Source: JBKHBT01 sp046542255
Lineage (GTDB): Bacteria > UBP14 > UBA6098 > JBKHBT01
Length of the DNA stretch: 20,598 bases
Reading direction: 5' to 3'
Assembly (NCBI GenBank): GCA_046542255.1
Contig: JBKHBT010000060.1
Span: forward strand, 1-20,598
The notes under the pieces are model-generated. The model saw only the letters and a list, made by a program, of their open reading frames with translations. It did not search any database and had not been told where the DNA came from. The translations under genes and the position numbers were made by a program. Positions within the stretch are counted from its first letter, which is position 1, and each line of letters opens with the position of its first letter. Below, piece by piece: positions 9,784-17,118 of this stretch.

Positions 9784-9805
9784 AAAAAATCGAAGCGGAG
9801 CTTCG
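9784..9805 (-). terminator. Rho-independent terminator downstream of ftsY
   Basis: On the minus strand, CGAAGC-TCC-GCTTCG (9805-9791) is followed by A and a run of six T (9789-9784). It is the first hairpin with a T-run after the ftsY stop, although about 270 bases away. A second hairpin just upstream in the transcript (9816-9841, CGATACAAAAGC/GCTTTGTATCG with one bulged base) may assist. Confidence 0.65.
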
Positions 9806-9815
9806 GTGAATCTTG

Positions 9816-9898
9816 CGATACAAAGCAGAGCTTTTGTATCGAGGGTATTAGGGTTTGAGCATTTTATCGAGGGTAGGTTTGGGCGTTTGTAGCGAGGG
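9816..9898. repeat. Hairpin plus three short tandem repeats
   Basis: CGATACAAAGC (9816-9826) pairs with GCTTTTGTATCG (9830-9841) around AGA, with one bulge. It shares the AAGC-x-GAGCTT core with the neighbouring hairpin at 9791-9805. Three imperfect copies of TATCGAGGG/TAGCGAGGG start at 9837, 9865 and 9890 (spacing 28 and 25), separated by GGTTTG/GCATTT-like stretches. The pattern looks like a dispersed intergenic repeat family, but copy number elsewhere cannot be seen here. Confidence 0.5.
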
Positions 9899-10073
9899 CA
9901 ATAGCATTGTCTATTTCGTTACTGAAAATCGCTATCTACGTTAATGTTTTAAAGCTATAAGTTGCTTAATATTATGAAAATAGAAAATTTTACATTCCGA
10001 TAATACATGCTCGATGCACATATTATTAGAAAAATGCCATAATATCAAGCATCATGAAATTCCCTTGAAAGCC

Positions 10074-11000
10074 TCAATCATCCATAGGCTCCGAACTCTC
10101 CAGAATTCCCTCTGCAAAGGCCTTCGGGTCGAATTGATCGATATTGTCGATTTTTTCACCCGTTCCGACAAGACGCAGTGGTATGCCAAGTTGTTTGCGA
10201 ATCGCCAGAACAATTCCGCCACGGGCTGTCGAGTCGAGTTTGGTAAGTATAAGGCCTGTCAGGTTTAGTGCATCATTGAATTTCTCTGACTGGATCAGGC
10301 CGTTCTGACCGGTTGTGGCATCGAGTGTCAAAAGGATTTCATGCGGTGCGCCAGGGGTTTTTTTATCGACTACACGAGAAATTTTCTTAAGCTCCTGCAT
10401 TAGATTATGCCTTGTATGCAATCTTCCGGCTGTATCGATAATAAGTACATCATAGCCGCCGGTTTGCGCTTTGTTAACAGTATCAAAAGCGACAGAAGCA
10501 GGATCGGCACCGCTCTGGGAGCGAACGATATCCACATCGGCTCTTTCTGCCCAGATTCCAAGCTGCTCATCGGCCGCTGCACGGAAAGTATCACATGATG
10601 CAATAAGTACCTTTTTGCCAGATTTTCGGAAACGATAGGCCATCTTGCCTATGCTGGTAGTTTTGCCGACTCCATTGACACCGACAACCATAATGATATA
10701 TGGCTTCTGCGATGGATTCCAGAACTCGGCAGTGTCTTCTTCTTCAAGGAGTTCAGCAAGCTCATCGCGCAGAAAATATACAATCTCATCGGCTTCTGTC
10801 ATTTTATTTAGCTGTACCTGCTGGCGAAGGTCATCGAGAATTTCTTCTGTTGCATCGAAGCCGATATCGGCGCCGAGTAAGATTTCTTCGAGGTCTTCGA
10901 GCAAATCATCATCGATCTTGCCACGGCCCAGAAGGCCATTTAATTTGCCCATAAGAGCATCTCGAGATTTCTTCAACGAACTAACTATTCTATTAAACAT
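10074..11000 (-). CDS. ftsY: Signal recognition particle receptor FtsY
   Basis: A 308-residue SRP-type GTPase that receives ribosome-nascent chain-SRP complexes at the inner membrane and, with Ffh, hands them to SecYEG. Residues 1-95 are the helical N domain; there is no long acidic A domain as in E. coli FtsY, so this is the short form. G-domain motifs: GVNGVGKTT (P-loop, 107-115), DTFRAAA (137-143), DTAGRLH (189-195), TKLDSTARGG (253-262) and the closing GTGEKIDNIDQFDP (279-292). The GTGE(x)IDN-x-x-x-FD ending and the lack of a C-terminal M domain separate FtsY from Ffh. A ribosome site AGGGAG sits upstream of the ATG. It appears to be transcribed alone. Confidence 0.97.
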   Translation of the reverse strand: MFNRIVSSLKKSRDALMGKLNGLLGRGKIDDDLLEDLEEILLGADIGFDATEEILDDLRQQVQLNKMTEADEIVYFLRDELAELLEEEDTAEFWNPSQKPYIIMVVGVNGVGKTTSIGKMAYRFRKSGKKVLIASCDTFRAAADEQLGIWAERADVDIVRSQSGADPASVAFDTVNKAQTGGYDVLIIDTAGRLHTRHNLMQELKKISRVVDKKTPGAPHEILLTLDATTGQNGLIQSEKFNDALNLTGLILTKLDSTARGGIVLAIRKQLGIPLRLVGTGEKIDNIDQFDPKAFAEGILESSEPMDD

Positions 11001-11086
11001 AGATTTCTCCCTTCAAAGCGAAATTTATAAGCATCGTAGATTAGGCCATAAAATAATTGCCAAAATACTGCGATCAAAGTCTGTTT

Positions 11087-11115
11087 AAAATATCCTGAAA
11101 TAATATTGATGTCAA
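11087..11115 (-). promoter_or_regulatory. Promoter of ftsY
   Basis: TTGACA (11110-11115) and TATTTT (11087-11092) are 17 bases apart on the minus strand. They give an expected leader of about 80 bases before the ftsY ATG. Confidence 0.6.
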
Positions 11116-11215
11116 TAAATATCGAAAATGACGAATTTGACAAATTTCATATAAGGAATCTACCCTTATATATTGTTGTCAGGGTAATTACAAAATTTTT
11201 CCATAATATCATAAG

Positions 11216-11244
11216 TTGACAGACTCATGGGATACTGCTATAAT
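11216..11244 (+). promoter_or_regulatory. Perfect consensus sigma70 promoter driving a non-coding RNA
   Basis: TTGACA (11216-11221), exactly 17 bases, then TATAAT (11239-11244), with an extended -10 TG at 11236-11237. Every element matches the consensus. Promoters this strong usually serve stable RNAs. The predicted start is near 11251, just before the rod-shaped RNA. No protein gene with a ribosome site follows. Confidence 0.85.
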
Positions 11245-11250
11245 TTAATT

Positions 11251-11440
11251 TTTTACAAATCCGAAAAGACTATTAGTCCTTGGGCAAATAGTCAGCCAAA
11301 AAAATGACATTGTTTCAAATTGCGTATTATGGCAGCTCTTCCTTTTGCCCCATTTGCAAGTTGCCTTAAGCTACGAAGCAATGACATTTCAGCTCAAAGG
11401 GGGGCTAGACTCTGGGGGATTTGCCCAAAGGACTTTTATT
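11251..11440 (+). ncRNA. ssrS: Candidate 6S-like structured RNA
   Basis: The transcript predicted from the consensus promoter folds into one long interrupted rod. Stem 1: AGTCCTTGGGCAAAT (11275-11289) with 11419-11434, 15 pairs and one bulged A. Stem 2: AGTCAGCC (11290-11297) with GGCT-A-GACT (11403-11411). Stem 3: AAATGACATTG (11302-11312) with CAATGACATTT (11379-11389), 10 pairs and one A/A mismatch. Then comes a central bubble (11313-11330 / 11366-11378), in which CGTA and TACG may pair. An apical stem follows: GGCAGCT (11331-11337) with AGTTGCC (11359-11365). A closing stem, central bubble and terminal hairpin over about 160 bases is the architecture of 6S RNA, which mimics an open promoter and binds the sigma70 RNA polymerase holoenzyme. 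The structure is read directly; the 6S label is inference because 6S sequences are poorly conserved. A 68-codon ORF inside it lacks a ribosome site and is not called. Confidence 0.6.
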
Positions 11441-11504
11441 AATCACCCGAAAGCGGCAGTTCCAAATATATGCTATCATTCACAAATATCCGATAACCGA
11501 CCGC

Positions 11505-11561
11505 AGGGCGAAGTGTATCGACTCTATTATATCCTCACTTCGGCCTTGTGATTATTTTTAT
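11505..11561 (+). terminator. Possible terminator of the structured RNA transcript
   Basis: AGG-g-CGAAGTG (11505-11515) pairs with CACTTCG-g-CCT (11536-11546), ten pairs with one G/G mismatch. A T-rich stretch ATTATTTTTAT begins four bases later. This would end a transcript of about 300 bases from the 11251 start; 6S-type RNAs are often trimmed from longer precursors. Confidence 0.4.
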
Positions 11562-12072
11562 AGCATTCATAAATTAAAACAACACTTCATATAGGACATA
11601 AAAAACCACAGAAACTTCGAAGATATCTATAAGGGCTTTAGTGGCAAATGGTACCATCGACTCCGATCGAAAACCGGATTTTACGAATTTCTTTTCTTAT
11701 CCTCTTTTAAAGCCATATATATAACATTTATATAATGCTTAATATATATGCCCAAAAGGCTTTACTGATGTTTTAGCCTGAAAAGTATGACAATGCGGAA
11801 CAGCGCATTGTCTGGACATCTTTTATCTTCATTTTTGCAACCTAGTTCAAATTCTTTTTATTCTCGTTCATATTTATTTTGAACCAGGATTTTGCAAGAT
11901 GAAAAAGATTTATCTTGATATGGTACAATAAATGCGTACTTCGTATCCTGGCTATCCTTTGTATCTTTTTACATCATGGTTCTTTTTTTTTGTCAGGATC
12001 AAGATTAACGTTTTTCTGACTGTTTAAGATGATTCTGCAAAGTCTTCATGTATCATCTTTCTAACACTGCTC
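11562..12072. other. AT-rich intergenic region with several hairpins, no gene
   Basis: No supported coding region. It contains the perfect hairpin GACAATGCG/CGCATTGTC (11789-11812, 6-base loop) and an imperfect inverted repeat (11841-11888) bounded by TTTTGCAA direct repeats. It also has a run of nine T (11983-11991) and AAGATGAT/ATCATCTT (12026-12059). None has a clear partner gene. Confidence 0.55.
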
Positions 12073-12528
12073 CTACAGAGAAGGAAAATTGGCCATTTCG
12101 TAAATATTGATATTCTCTATATCATCGCCATCGTTTGCTATCGTTACAGCATCGAAACTCATCGGGAAAACAGTACCGCCGACTTCATAGGTTTCACCAT
12201 AAATCCCTATTCGATCGATATCATAGTCTATCATATTGTTCTCATTGACATCTTCGATTGCAAAAACCTGATATGTGCCCGGCTTAAGTTCAGGAATAAC
12301 ATAGCGTCCTGAATCGGAAAGCACTTTGGTACCGCTGCTAAGTGAAACATCGAGACTGGCCAAGTCGGAAATCGTAAGGCCTTCCATAGCAAACACATAG
12401 GCGCCGACGACAGGTACATTATCATCCTTTACAGTACCTGAAATTGTCGTTGATAATTCTTTTACTGCTTCTTCACAGCCCATAAATAACATAATAACCA
12501 GAATAAACATTGGAATTAGTTTTTTCAT
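12073..12528 (-). CDS. Small lipoprotein with carboxypeptidase-regulatory-like beta domain
   Basis: 151 residues. The signal peptide MKKLIPMFILVIMLFMGC carries a lipobox (FMGC, Cys18), so the mature protein is probably lipid-anchored. Residues 29-111 have the look of a transthyretin-like/CarboxypepD_reg fold: ISGTVKDDNVPVVGAYVFA, then SDSGRYVIPELKPGTYQVFA. Next comes DVNENNMIDYD (93-103), a possible calcium loop. Such domains are structural and often found in surface proteins. Start supported by GAGGT upstream of the ATG. It lies 52 bases after the next lipoprotein gene and may share its transcript. Function unknown. Confidence 0.75.
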   Translation of the reverse strand: MKKLIPMFILVIMLFMGCEEAVKELSTTISGTVKDDNVPVVGAYVFAMEGLTISDLASLDVSLSSGTKVLSDSGRYVIPELKPGTYQVFAIEDVNENNMIDYDIDRIGIYGETYEVGGTVFPMSFDAVTIANDGDDIENINIYEMANFPSL

Positions 12529-12580
12529 CGTTCTACCTCATTAAATATTGTTTCATTCTTTAATAAAAGAACAAGCCGAC

Positions 12581-12931
12581 TCAGTCTTTATTGTTATCTA
12601 CTTCAATGAATTCTCGGCCATTTAATTCTATTGCTTTTTGGCCGTTTGCCTTTCTATAGCATTTTTTGGATACTTTCCACTTTCTTTCAGTATCGAATAG
12701 AGTGATTTCGAGCGAATCATTTCTGAATACTGCATGGCCGCCTTCAACATTGAAACTTCTGATTCTAAAATCACCGCGGCCATTATTCGAGATTCTGATC
12801 CAGTCACCATTTTCGGCTTCCCATTTCCCAGCAAAATCGGATCTATCGGGAGGCAATGGCTTTCCTTTTTGACCACTGCAAGCTATAAATACCAGCAAAA
12901 ACAGAATCAAAAAAGCCAAAATTTTTTTCAT
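12581..12931 (-). CDS. Small hypothetical lipoprotein
   Basis: 116 residues from the chosen ATG. Signal peptide MKKILAFLILFLLVFIAC has lipobox FIAC (Cys18). The mature part (FAGKWEAENGDWIRISNNG, FRIRSFNVEGGHAVFRNDSL, LFDTERKWKVSKK) reads as an all-beta domain of the kind seen in lipocalin-like small lipoproteins, but I do not recognise the family. An ATG six codons upstream is rejected: it would put charged residues before the signal peptide, and GGAGG (12943-12947) overlaps it. The promoter at 12960-12988 drives it. Predicted cell envelope protein of unknown role. Confidence 0.7.
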   Translation of the reverse strand: MKKILAFLILFLLVFIACSGQKGKPLPPDRSDFAGKWEAENGDWIRISNNGRGDFRIRSFNVEGGHAVFRNDSLEITLFDTERKWKVSKKCYRKANGQKAIELNGREFIEVDNNKD

Positions 12932-12959
12932 TTTTACTATGACCTCCAAAAAGCTAAAT

Positions 12960-12988
12960 ATTATCTGAAATCTTAGAAATTATGTCAA
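12960..12988 (-). promoter_or_regulatory. Promoter of the lipoprotein genes
   Basis: TTGACA (12983-12988), a 17-base spacer and GATAAT (12960-12965) on the minus strand. The expected start is near 12953, giving a leader of about 20 bases that contains GGAGG (12943-12947). Confidence 0.7.
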
Positions 12989-13005
12989 AATAACAATTAT
13001 TGTTT

Positions 13006-13737
13006 TTAGCTTTTAGGGTGAGCAACCGTTGCAGCATAGATAATGCTTTCTTTTTCGTCATCCAGGCCGGCCAAATTATCCATATATTCATCGATATATG
13101 CGCCAATCATAACAGAACCCAAATCGACAGATGTAGCCGCAAGAGATAGTGCATGGCCAATATGACCAGCATCGAGATATACATACCGATAGCCTCTTTG
13201 CTTATATTTCCATACTGCTCTTTCGAAAATTGCGCTAAATAAAAATGCAACCTGGCAATCATGACAAACTTTCTGCCCCTGTGCAGCCTCTTGGAGCTTA
13301 TCGCGGAAATCATCGCGTTTTAGTAGCTCGAGAACATTGTCTTTCACATTATAGTGGTACAATCCCTGTGGCAGATCTTTGACATCGTGCACCACGAGAT
13401 ATGCCTCGATAGGATAACGCGCACCAGCCGATGGCGCCGCTCTGAAATTGATACGCTTTTCAAAATTATTCTCAGCAAGCGATGCCCATATCAGATATGA
13501 TAAATGTTCAAAATCGATTGGCTTATCTTTATAACTACGAATCGAACGCCTCTCCAGTACCGTCTTTTTGAAATCATGCGGTGCGAGAAATTCGAAATCG
13601 GCAAGTTCGAACCGCTCTGCATCAGGATAGGTCTTGTATCTTTCTGGCTTTGAATTATAGTCGAGGGAGTAGTTTTTTAAAAATTCTAACGTTGTCCTGG
13701 TTTGCTTTTGGAATTTTGGACCTATTTTATCACTCAA
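13006..13737 (-). CDS. SagB-type nitroreductase-family dehydrogenase
   Basis: About 243 residues; FMN-dependent nitroreductase fold of the SagB/ThcOx group, which includes azoline-to-azole dehydrogenases of peptide modification and many stand-alone oxidoreductases. Numbered from the upstream ATG: ERRSIRSYKDKPI (68-80) is the typical FMN-phosphate motif, RAAPSAGARYPIEAY (105-119) the SagB-type PSAGARYP motif, YVYLDAGHIGHAL (191-203) the central motif, and AATVAHP the C-terminus. No YcaO cyclodehydratase, precursor peptide or transporter is adjacent, so the substrate is unknown. An in-frame ATG at 13755 has no ribosome site. A perfect GGAGG (13743-13747) lies five bases before TTG at 13737, which is chosen as start. 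It follows the DUF4126 gene by 68 bases and is probably in the same operon. Confidence 0.88.
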   Translation of the reverse strand: MSDKIGPKFQKQTRTTLEFLKNYSLDYNSKPERYKTYPDAERFELADFEFLAPHDFKKTVLERRSIRSYKDKPIDFEHLSYLIWASLAENNFEKRINFRAAPSAGARYPIEAYLVVHDVKDLPQGLYHYNVKDNVLELLKRDDFRDKLQEAAQGQKVCHDCQVAFLFSAIFERAVWKYKQRGYRYVYLDAGHIGHALSLAATSVDLGSVMIGAYIDEYMDNLAGLDDEKESIIYAATVAHPKS

Positions 13738-13805
13738 TTTATCCTCCATTTTCATGTTTACAAAAATCTAATCGGATTATCCTAAAAAGTAAATAAAAAA
13801 CATCG

Positions 13806-14384
13806 CTAATGATGCGCCTTTGCATCTCTTCTTCTATTTCTAAGTTTCCTAAGCATAATCAAAATCATTATAACGATGATGCCAGCAACGATTATGCCAA
13901 GAACAGGAAGCAAAACCGAAAGAACCGAAATAACCGTAGCAGCGATATTTTCCAGCGTAGCGACAATTGGATTTCCAACTCCCGCAGTCGATGCCGAAGA
14001 TGTTACTCGAAGCCCTGCCGTAGCGCCCTGAACCAGTCCGGCAGCTCCACCGCCAGCAACAATTGCGAGCACCCATTTCAAAAGTGGATGCATACCAGAG
14101 ATAAAAGATGCAGCTACAATAATGCCGGCTATTATTGCCACCGGTGTACTTAAGACATCAAGGATATTATCGAGCCATGGCACATAATATGCCGCAACTT
14201 CCAAAACGGTTGCAATAGCGAAAACAATAAGCGCAGCTTTGGTGGCAATCCATTGAAAATCAGATGCAAGTTCGATATGGCCAGAAAAGCTGGCAATGCT
14301 AACAACAAGCATCGGGATAAATACCCTGAAACCACAACTTGCGGCAAGAGCGAGGCCAAGTACAGCAAAAAGGATGTATTCCAT
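13806..14384 (-). CDS. DUF4126 family membrane protein
   Basis: 192 residues, very hydrophobic, with about five membrane segments (roughly 4-30, 46-64, 80-97, 102-120, 148-178) and a basic tail (RKLRNRRRDAKAHH). The N-terminal SCGFRVFIPMLVVSIA and the following LEVAAYYVPWLDNILDVLSTP match the DUF4126 pattern (GFR-x-F-x-P, then E-x-x-x-x-x-VPWLDN). The family has no established function. The start lies 13 bases after the TPR gene stop, with AGGA as ribosome site, so the two are cotranscribed. Confidence 0.85.
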   Translation of the reverse strand: MEYILFAVLGLALAASCGFRVFIPMLVVSIASFSGHIELASDFQWIATKAALIVFAIATVLEVAAYYVPWLDNILDVLSTPVAIIAGIIVAASFISGMHPLLKWVLAIVAGGGAAGLVQGATAGLRVTSSASTAGVGNPIVATLENIAATVISVLSVLLPVLGIIVAGIIVIMILIMLRKLRNRRRDAKAHH

Positions 14385-14397
14385 TAAAAATTCCTGT

Positions 14398-15243
14398 TTA
14401 GTCTATATCTAAATCTATGTCTTTATTTTCAAGAACCGATTTCCTGAAAAACTTAAAAGCCTTATCGATTTCGGAGAATGCTCTATATGCCCTGCCAATA
14501 TAGTAATTGGTCTCGATCATGTCAATATCCTCGCGATTTGCCTTTGCAGGTGACTTTATACCGAATGTATAAACCATATCTTGATCGGTTGTAAGCTCCA
14601 TAAGCTCTTGCCTGGCACGGTTATGAGATGGATCGATTTCGGTTACTTTCTTGAATGATTCATAAGCACTCGAAATATCGGAAATCGCCAAATAGCTCTC
14701 GCCAAGGTGATAATAGGCTGTGGAATGGTCTGGATGCATCTCTAATACCTTATTCAAATGCTCGATTGCTTTGGGATATTTGCCGGCTAGTTTATAGGAG
14801 ATCGCGATATAGTAATTTGCAATCGATGAATCTGGGTTATGCTCGAGAAATTTTTGATATGAATCGATGCTTGAACCGATTTTGCCACAATGGAAATAAG
14901 CCAACCCCATCCAGATATATGCCATTAAGAAATCATTTTCTACCTTGACAACTCTTTGGAAAATGTCAACGGCCTTGCTAAAATGCGAAAACCTGTAATA
15001 GGAAATTCCGAGTTTATAAAGCGCAAATGTATGAGTCGGCTCTTTTTCTACGATTGCCTCATATTGGTCGATAGATTCTGCAATATAGCCCATAGCATAA
15101 TAAAGAGCAGCAAGATTTAATTTGATATCTATTCTTGATTCATCGAGCTTTATAACCTTTTTATAATTGTCGATAGCCTTATGTAATTTACCCGTTTTCT
15201 CATATTCTATTGCTTCTGCAATTAGTTTCTTGGTTTCATCCAT
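14398..15243 (-). CDS. Tetratricopeptide repeat protein
   Basis: 281 residues, no signal peptide, so probably cytoplasmic. Six consecutive 34-residue TPRs fill residues 3-206 (for example IAEAIEYEKTGKLHKAIDNY, ALYKLGISYYRFSHFSKAVD, AYYHLGESYLAISDISSAYE). After a linker, a further repeat lies at about 240-273 (TNYYIGRAYRAFSEIDKAFK). TPRs mediate protein-protein contacts; the partner is unknown. The ATG at 15255 is not used here because GGAGG (15249-15253) overlaps it and is well spaced for the ATG at 15243. First gene of the TPR-DUF4126-SagB cluster. Confidence 0.88.
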   Translation of the reverse strand: MDETKKLIAEAIEYEKTGKLHKAIDNYKKVIKLDESRIDIKLNLAALYYAMGYIAESIDQYEAIVEKEPTHTFALYKLGISYYRFSHFSKAVDIFQRVVKVENDFLMAYIWMGLAYFHCGKIGSSIDSYQKFLEHNPDSSIANYYIAISYKLAGKYPKAIEHLNKVLEMHPDHSTAYYHLGESYLAISDISSAYESFKKVTEIDPSHNRARQELMELTTDQDMVYTFGIKSPAKANREDIDMIETNYYIGRAYRAFSEIDKAFKFFRKSVLENKDIDLDID

Positions 15244-15275
15244 CTTTGCCTCCATTATATAAAATTACAAAATTT

Positions 15276-15304
15276 AATATAAGATATATAAGACAAAAAA
15301 TCAA
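15276..15304 (-). promoter_or_regulatory. Promoter of the TPR-DUF4126-SagB operon
   Basis: TTGATT (15299-15304) and TATATT (15276-15281) are 17 bases apart on the minus strand. The leader to the TPR start is about 25 bases. The rest of the 15305-15514 gap is AT-rich with no clear terminator. Confidence 0.6.
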
Positions 15305-15514
15305 GTCATAGAAGCAAATATTAACCATATTTGGTATATTAAAAAACTAAGCTGCCTATTTTCGATCTATATTCATATAAATCACAAATAATCTGAAATC
15401 AAAAATTACCTATGAATAGAAAATAAGGGTGTGTTATATTAGTTATGATGGTTTAGAAGAAAATGAACATAGGATTCTGTTTTTTTAAAAAGTAATGAGT
15501 TTAATTCTTTAGCC

Positions 15515-16951
15515 TTAATCGACCTTTACGCGAAGCCAGCCGCCCTGACGATAGATGATATAAGATAATGTGGAGGTAATAGTATTGGAAATAAGCATAG
15601 ACCACCAGAGAGAATCATACGGGTGCGCCGATAAAGGTTCTGCTATTTGGACAAGGATTGGTGCAATTGCGCTTTCTGCAACCCATGCATATTTCAGAAA
15701 TGAACCAGATAAGAGATATACCAGAGGTATCCTAATTCCCCAGAGGCGAAGAACATTCAAGAACATTGTGGCTTTAGTCTGCCCAGAACCATTGAATACC
15801 CCCATAAAAACAAAAAGCACAGAAAATATAAAAGCAGCAATCGATGTTACCTTGAACATTCTCTGTCCAACCTCGATCACCTTGGGGTCATCGATGAAAA
15901 AACGAGTCAATTCAGCGCCGAAGAAAAATACAAGTGCACAACCGATTCCCATTATTGAAATCACCGTGATAAATGCAAGTAAAACACTTCTTTTTGCCCT
16001 GTCAATTTTTTTAGCGCCAAGATTCTGGCCAATTATCGAAGCCAGTCCATGAGAAACTCCCATTGCCGGCATCATAAAAAAGCTCGTCATGCGATTGCCG
16101 ATTGAAAAAGTCGATATGACCAATGTTCCGAATGAATTGACAAAACCCTGAAGAAATACAAAGCCGAAGCTGGTCATCGATTGGCCCAAAGATGCTGGCA
16201 ATGCCAGCTTTATCATGTTTTTCAGGACTCGCCAATTAGGCTTTATCTCTTCGAATGTCGGCACAAGATGCGGCGAATGCTTGGCCATGCTATAAATAGC
16301 CATAGCCGCTCCAATTATTCTTGCAATAAGAGTAGCATAACCGGCACCAACCGCTTCCATCCGTGGAATAAAACCGATTCCAAATATGAAAACCGGATCG
16401 AGTACGACATTTATCAAAACAGAAACAATCTGGATAACCATTGGTGTATAAGTATCACCGAGGCCATGCGATATGCTTTGATATGATATAAAAATAAACA
16501 TGAAAATCATACCCGTCATGATAATTCGCATATATTCATTAGCCAATCCAAGAATTTCGGAAGGTACATTAAGCAATATCAGAATATCATCGATGAAAAA
16601 TGCAGCAATCAACAGGAAAATCATCGAAAATATACCCAGAATAAATGTATATTGGCCGATTGCTTCTTTTATCTTCTCCGGCTTTTTCGCACCCTTGAAT
16701 CTCGAAACCATAGCCGTGCCAGCCACCGTGAATCCAAATCCAAAGGATGCAAGGAAAAATATTATCGGAAATGCCAGGCCGGCCACTGCAACAGAAGACC
16801 TGGCAGATTCACCCAGCTTTCCAAGCCACCACATATCGGTCAGATTATAGAAGGTCTGCATGAAATTCGACAGCATAATTGGAAGAGACATCTTTGCAAG
16901 ATTCTTCAGGATGCTTCCGGTTGTTAAGTCTATCGAGCGGCCAGGTTTCAT
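15515..16951 (-). CDS. MATE family multidrug or metabolite exporter
   Basis: 478 residues, twelve predicted membrane segments in two similar halves, as in MATE antiporters that use a sodium or proton gradient to expel organic cations or metabolites. Seen in the sequence: MSLPIMLSNFMQTFYNLTDM (21-40; Asp39 is the conserved acidic residue of helix 1), LDPVFIFGIG (184-193), ALPASLGQSMTSFGF at the start of the second half (250-264), GQNLGAKKIDRAKRS (308-322) and FNGSGQTK (386-393). Length is normal for the family. The substrate cannot be told from sequence; the overall style is closest to DinF/NorM-like bacterial members. Ribosome site AAGGG upstream of ATG. Single gene, divergent from the 17119 gene. 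Confidence 0.93.
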   Translation of the reverse strand: MKPGRSIDLTTGSILKNLAKMSLPIMLSNFMQTFYNLTDMWWLGKLGESARSSVAVAGLAFPIIFFLASFGFGFTVAGTAMVSRFKGAKKPEKIKEAIGQYTFILGIFSMIFLLIAAFFIDDILILLNVPSEILGLANEYMRIIMTGMIFMFIFISYQSISHGLGDTYTPMVIQIVSVLINVVLDPVFIFGIGFIPRMEAVGAGYATLIARIIGAAMAIYSMAKHSPHLVPTFEEIKPNWRVLKNMIKLALPASLGQSMTSFGFVFLQGFVNSFGTLVISTFSIGNRMTSFFMMPAMGVSHGLASIIGQNLGAKKIDRAKRSVLLAFITVISIMGIGCALVFFFGAELTRFFIDDPKVIEVGQRMFKVTSIAAFIFSVLFVFMGVFNGSGQTKATMFLNVLRLWGIRIPLVYLLSGSFLKYAWVAESAIAPILVQIAEPLSAHPYDSLWWSMLISNTITSTLSYIIYRQGGWLRVKVD

Positions 16952-17017
16952 TTTTCCCTTGCGTTTAAAATTTTAACCTCGCAAATTACTATAATCATTT
17001 TTAAATGTAAAGCTTAA

Positions 17018-17045
17018 ATTATAGAATTTGATAAATAATCGATAA
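17018..17045 (-). promoter_or_regulatory. Possible promoter of the MATE gene
   Basis: TATAAT (17018-17023) is preceded by TTATCG (17040-17045) with a 16-base spacer on the minus strand. The -10 is perfect; the -35 is weak. The expected leader is about 60 bases. Confidence 0.4.
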
Positions 17046-17118
17046 AAATAGCAAACAGGATAATTCATTTGCCATATGTCGATATTGTTATTTATTTAGT
17101 ACAAACGTAGGAGGTAAA

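Larger units (their letters stand above)
9457..10073. other. Intergenic region with inverted repeats and short tandem repeats
   Basis: No convincing gene is seen. It holds a 9-base perfect inverted repeat ACTCAAAAC/GTTTTGAGT (9533-9562, 12-base loop). It also holds a 12-base inverted repeat TGAAAACTGCAA/TTGCAGTTTTCA (9577-9588 and 9675-9686). A hairpin cluster lies at 9784-9841, and three copies of T-A-[TG]-CGAGGG at 9837, 9865 and 9890. The short ORF that overlaps the ftsY end is a shadow of ftsY. Confidence 0.6.

Noticed and set aside
11345..11551. 68-codon plus-strand ORF in the ftsY-lipoprotein spacer
   Set aside because: It has no ribosome site, lies inside the structured RNA and its likely terminator hairpin, and its residues look like random translation.
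11838..11856. tRNA T-arm-like sequence AGTTCAAAT
   Set aside because: No acceptor, D or anticodon stems can be formed around it.
13006..13737. Thiazole/oxazole-modified peptide cluster around the SagB-like gene
   Set aside because: No YcaO cyclodehydratase, precursor peptide or linked transporter is adjacent; the MATE gene is a separate unit with its own promoter.
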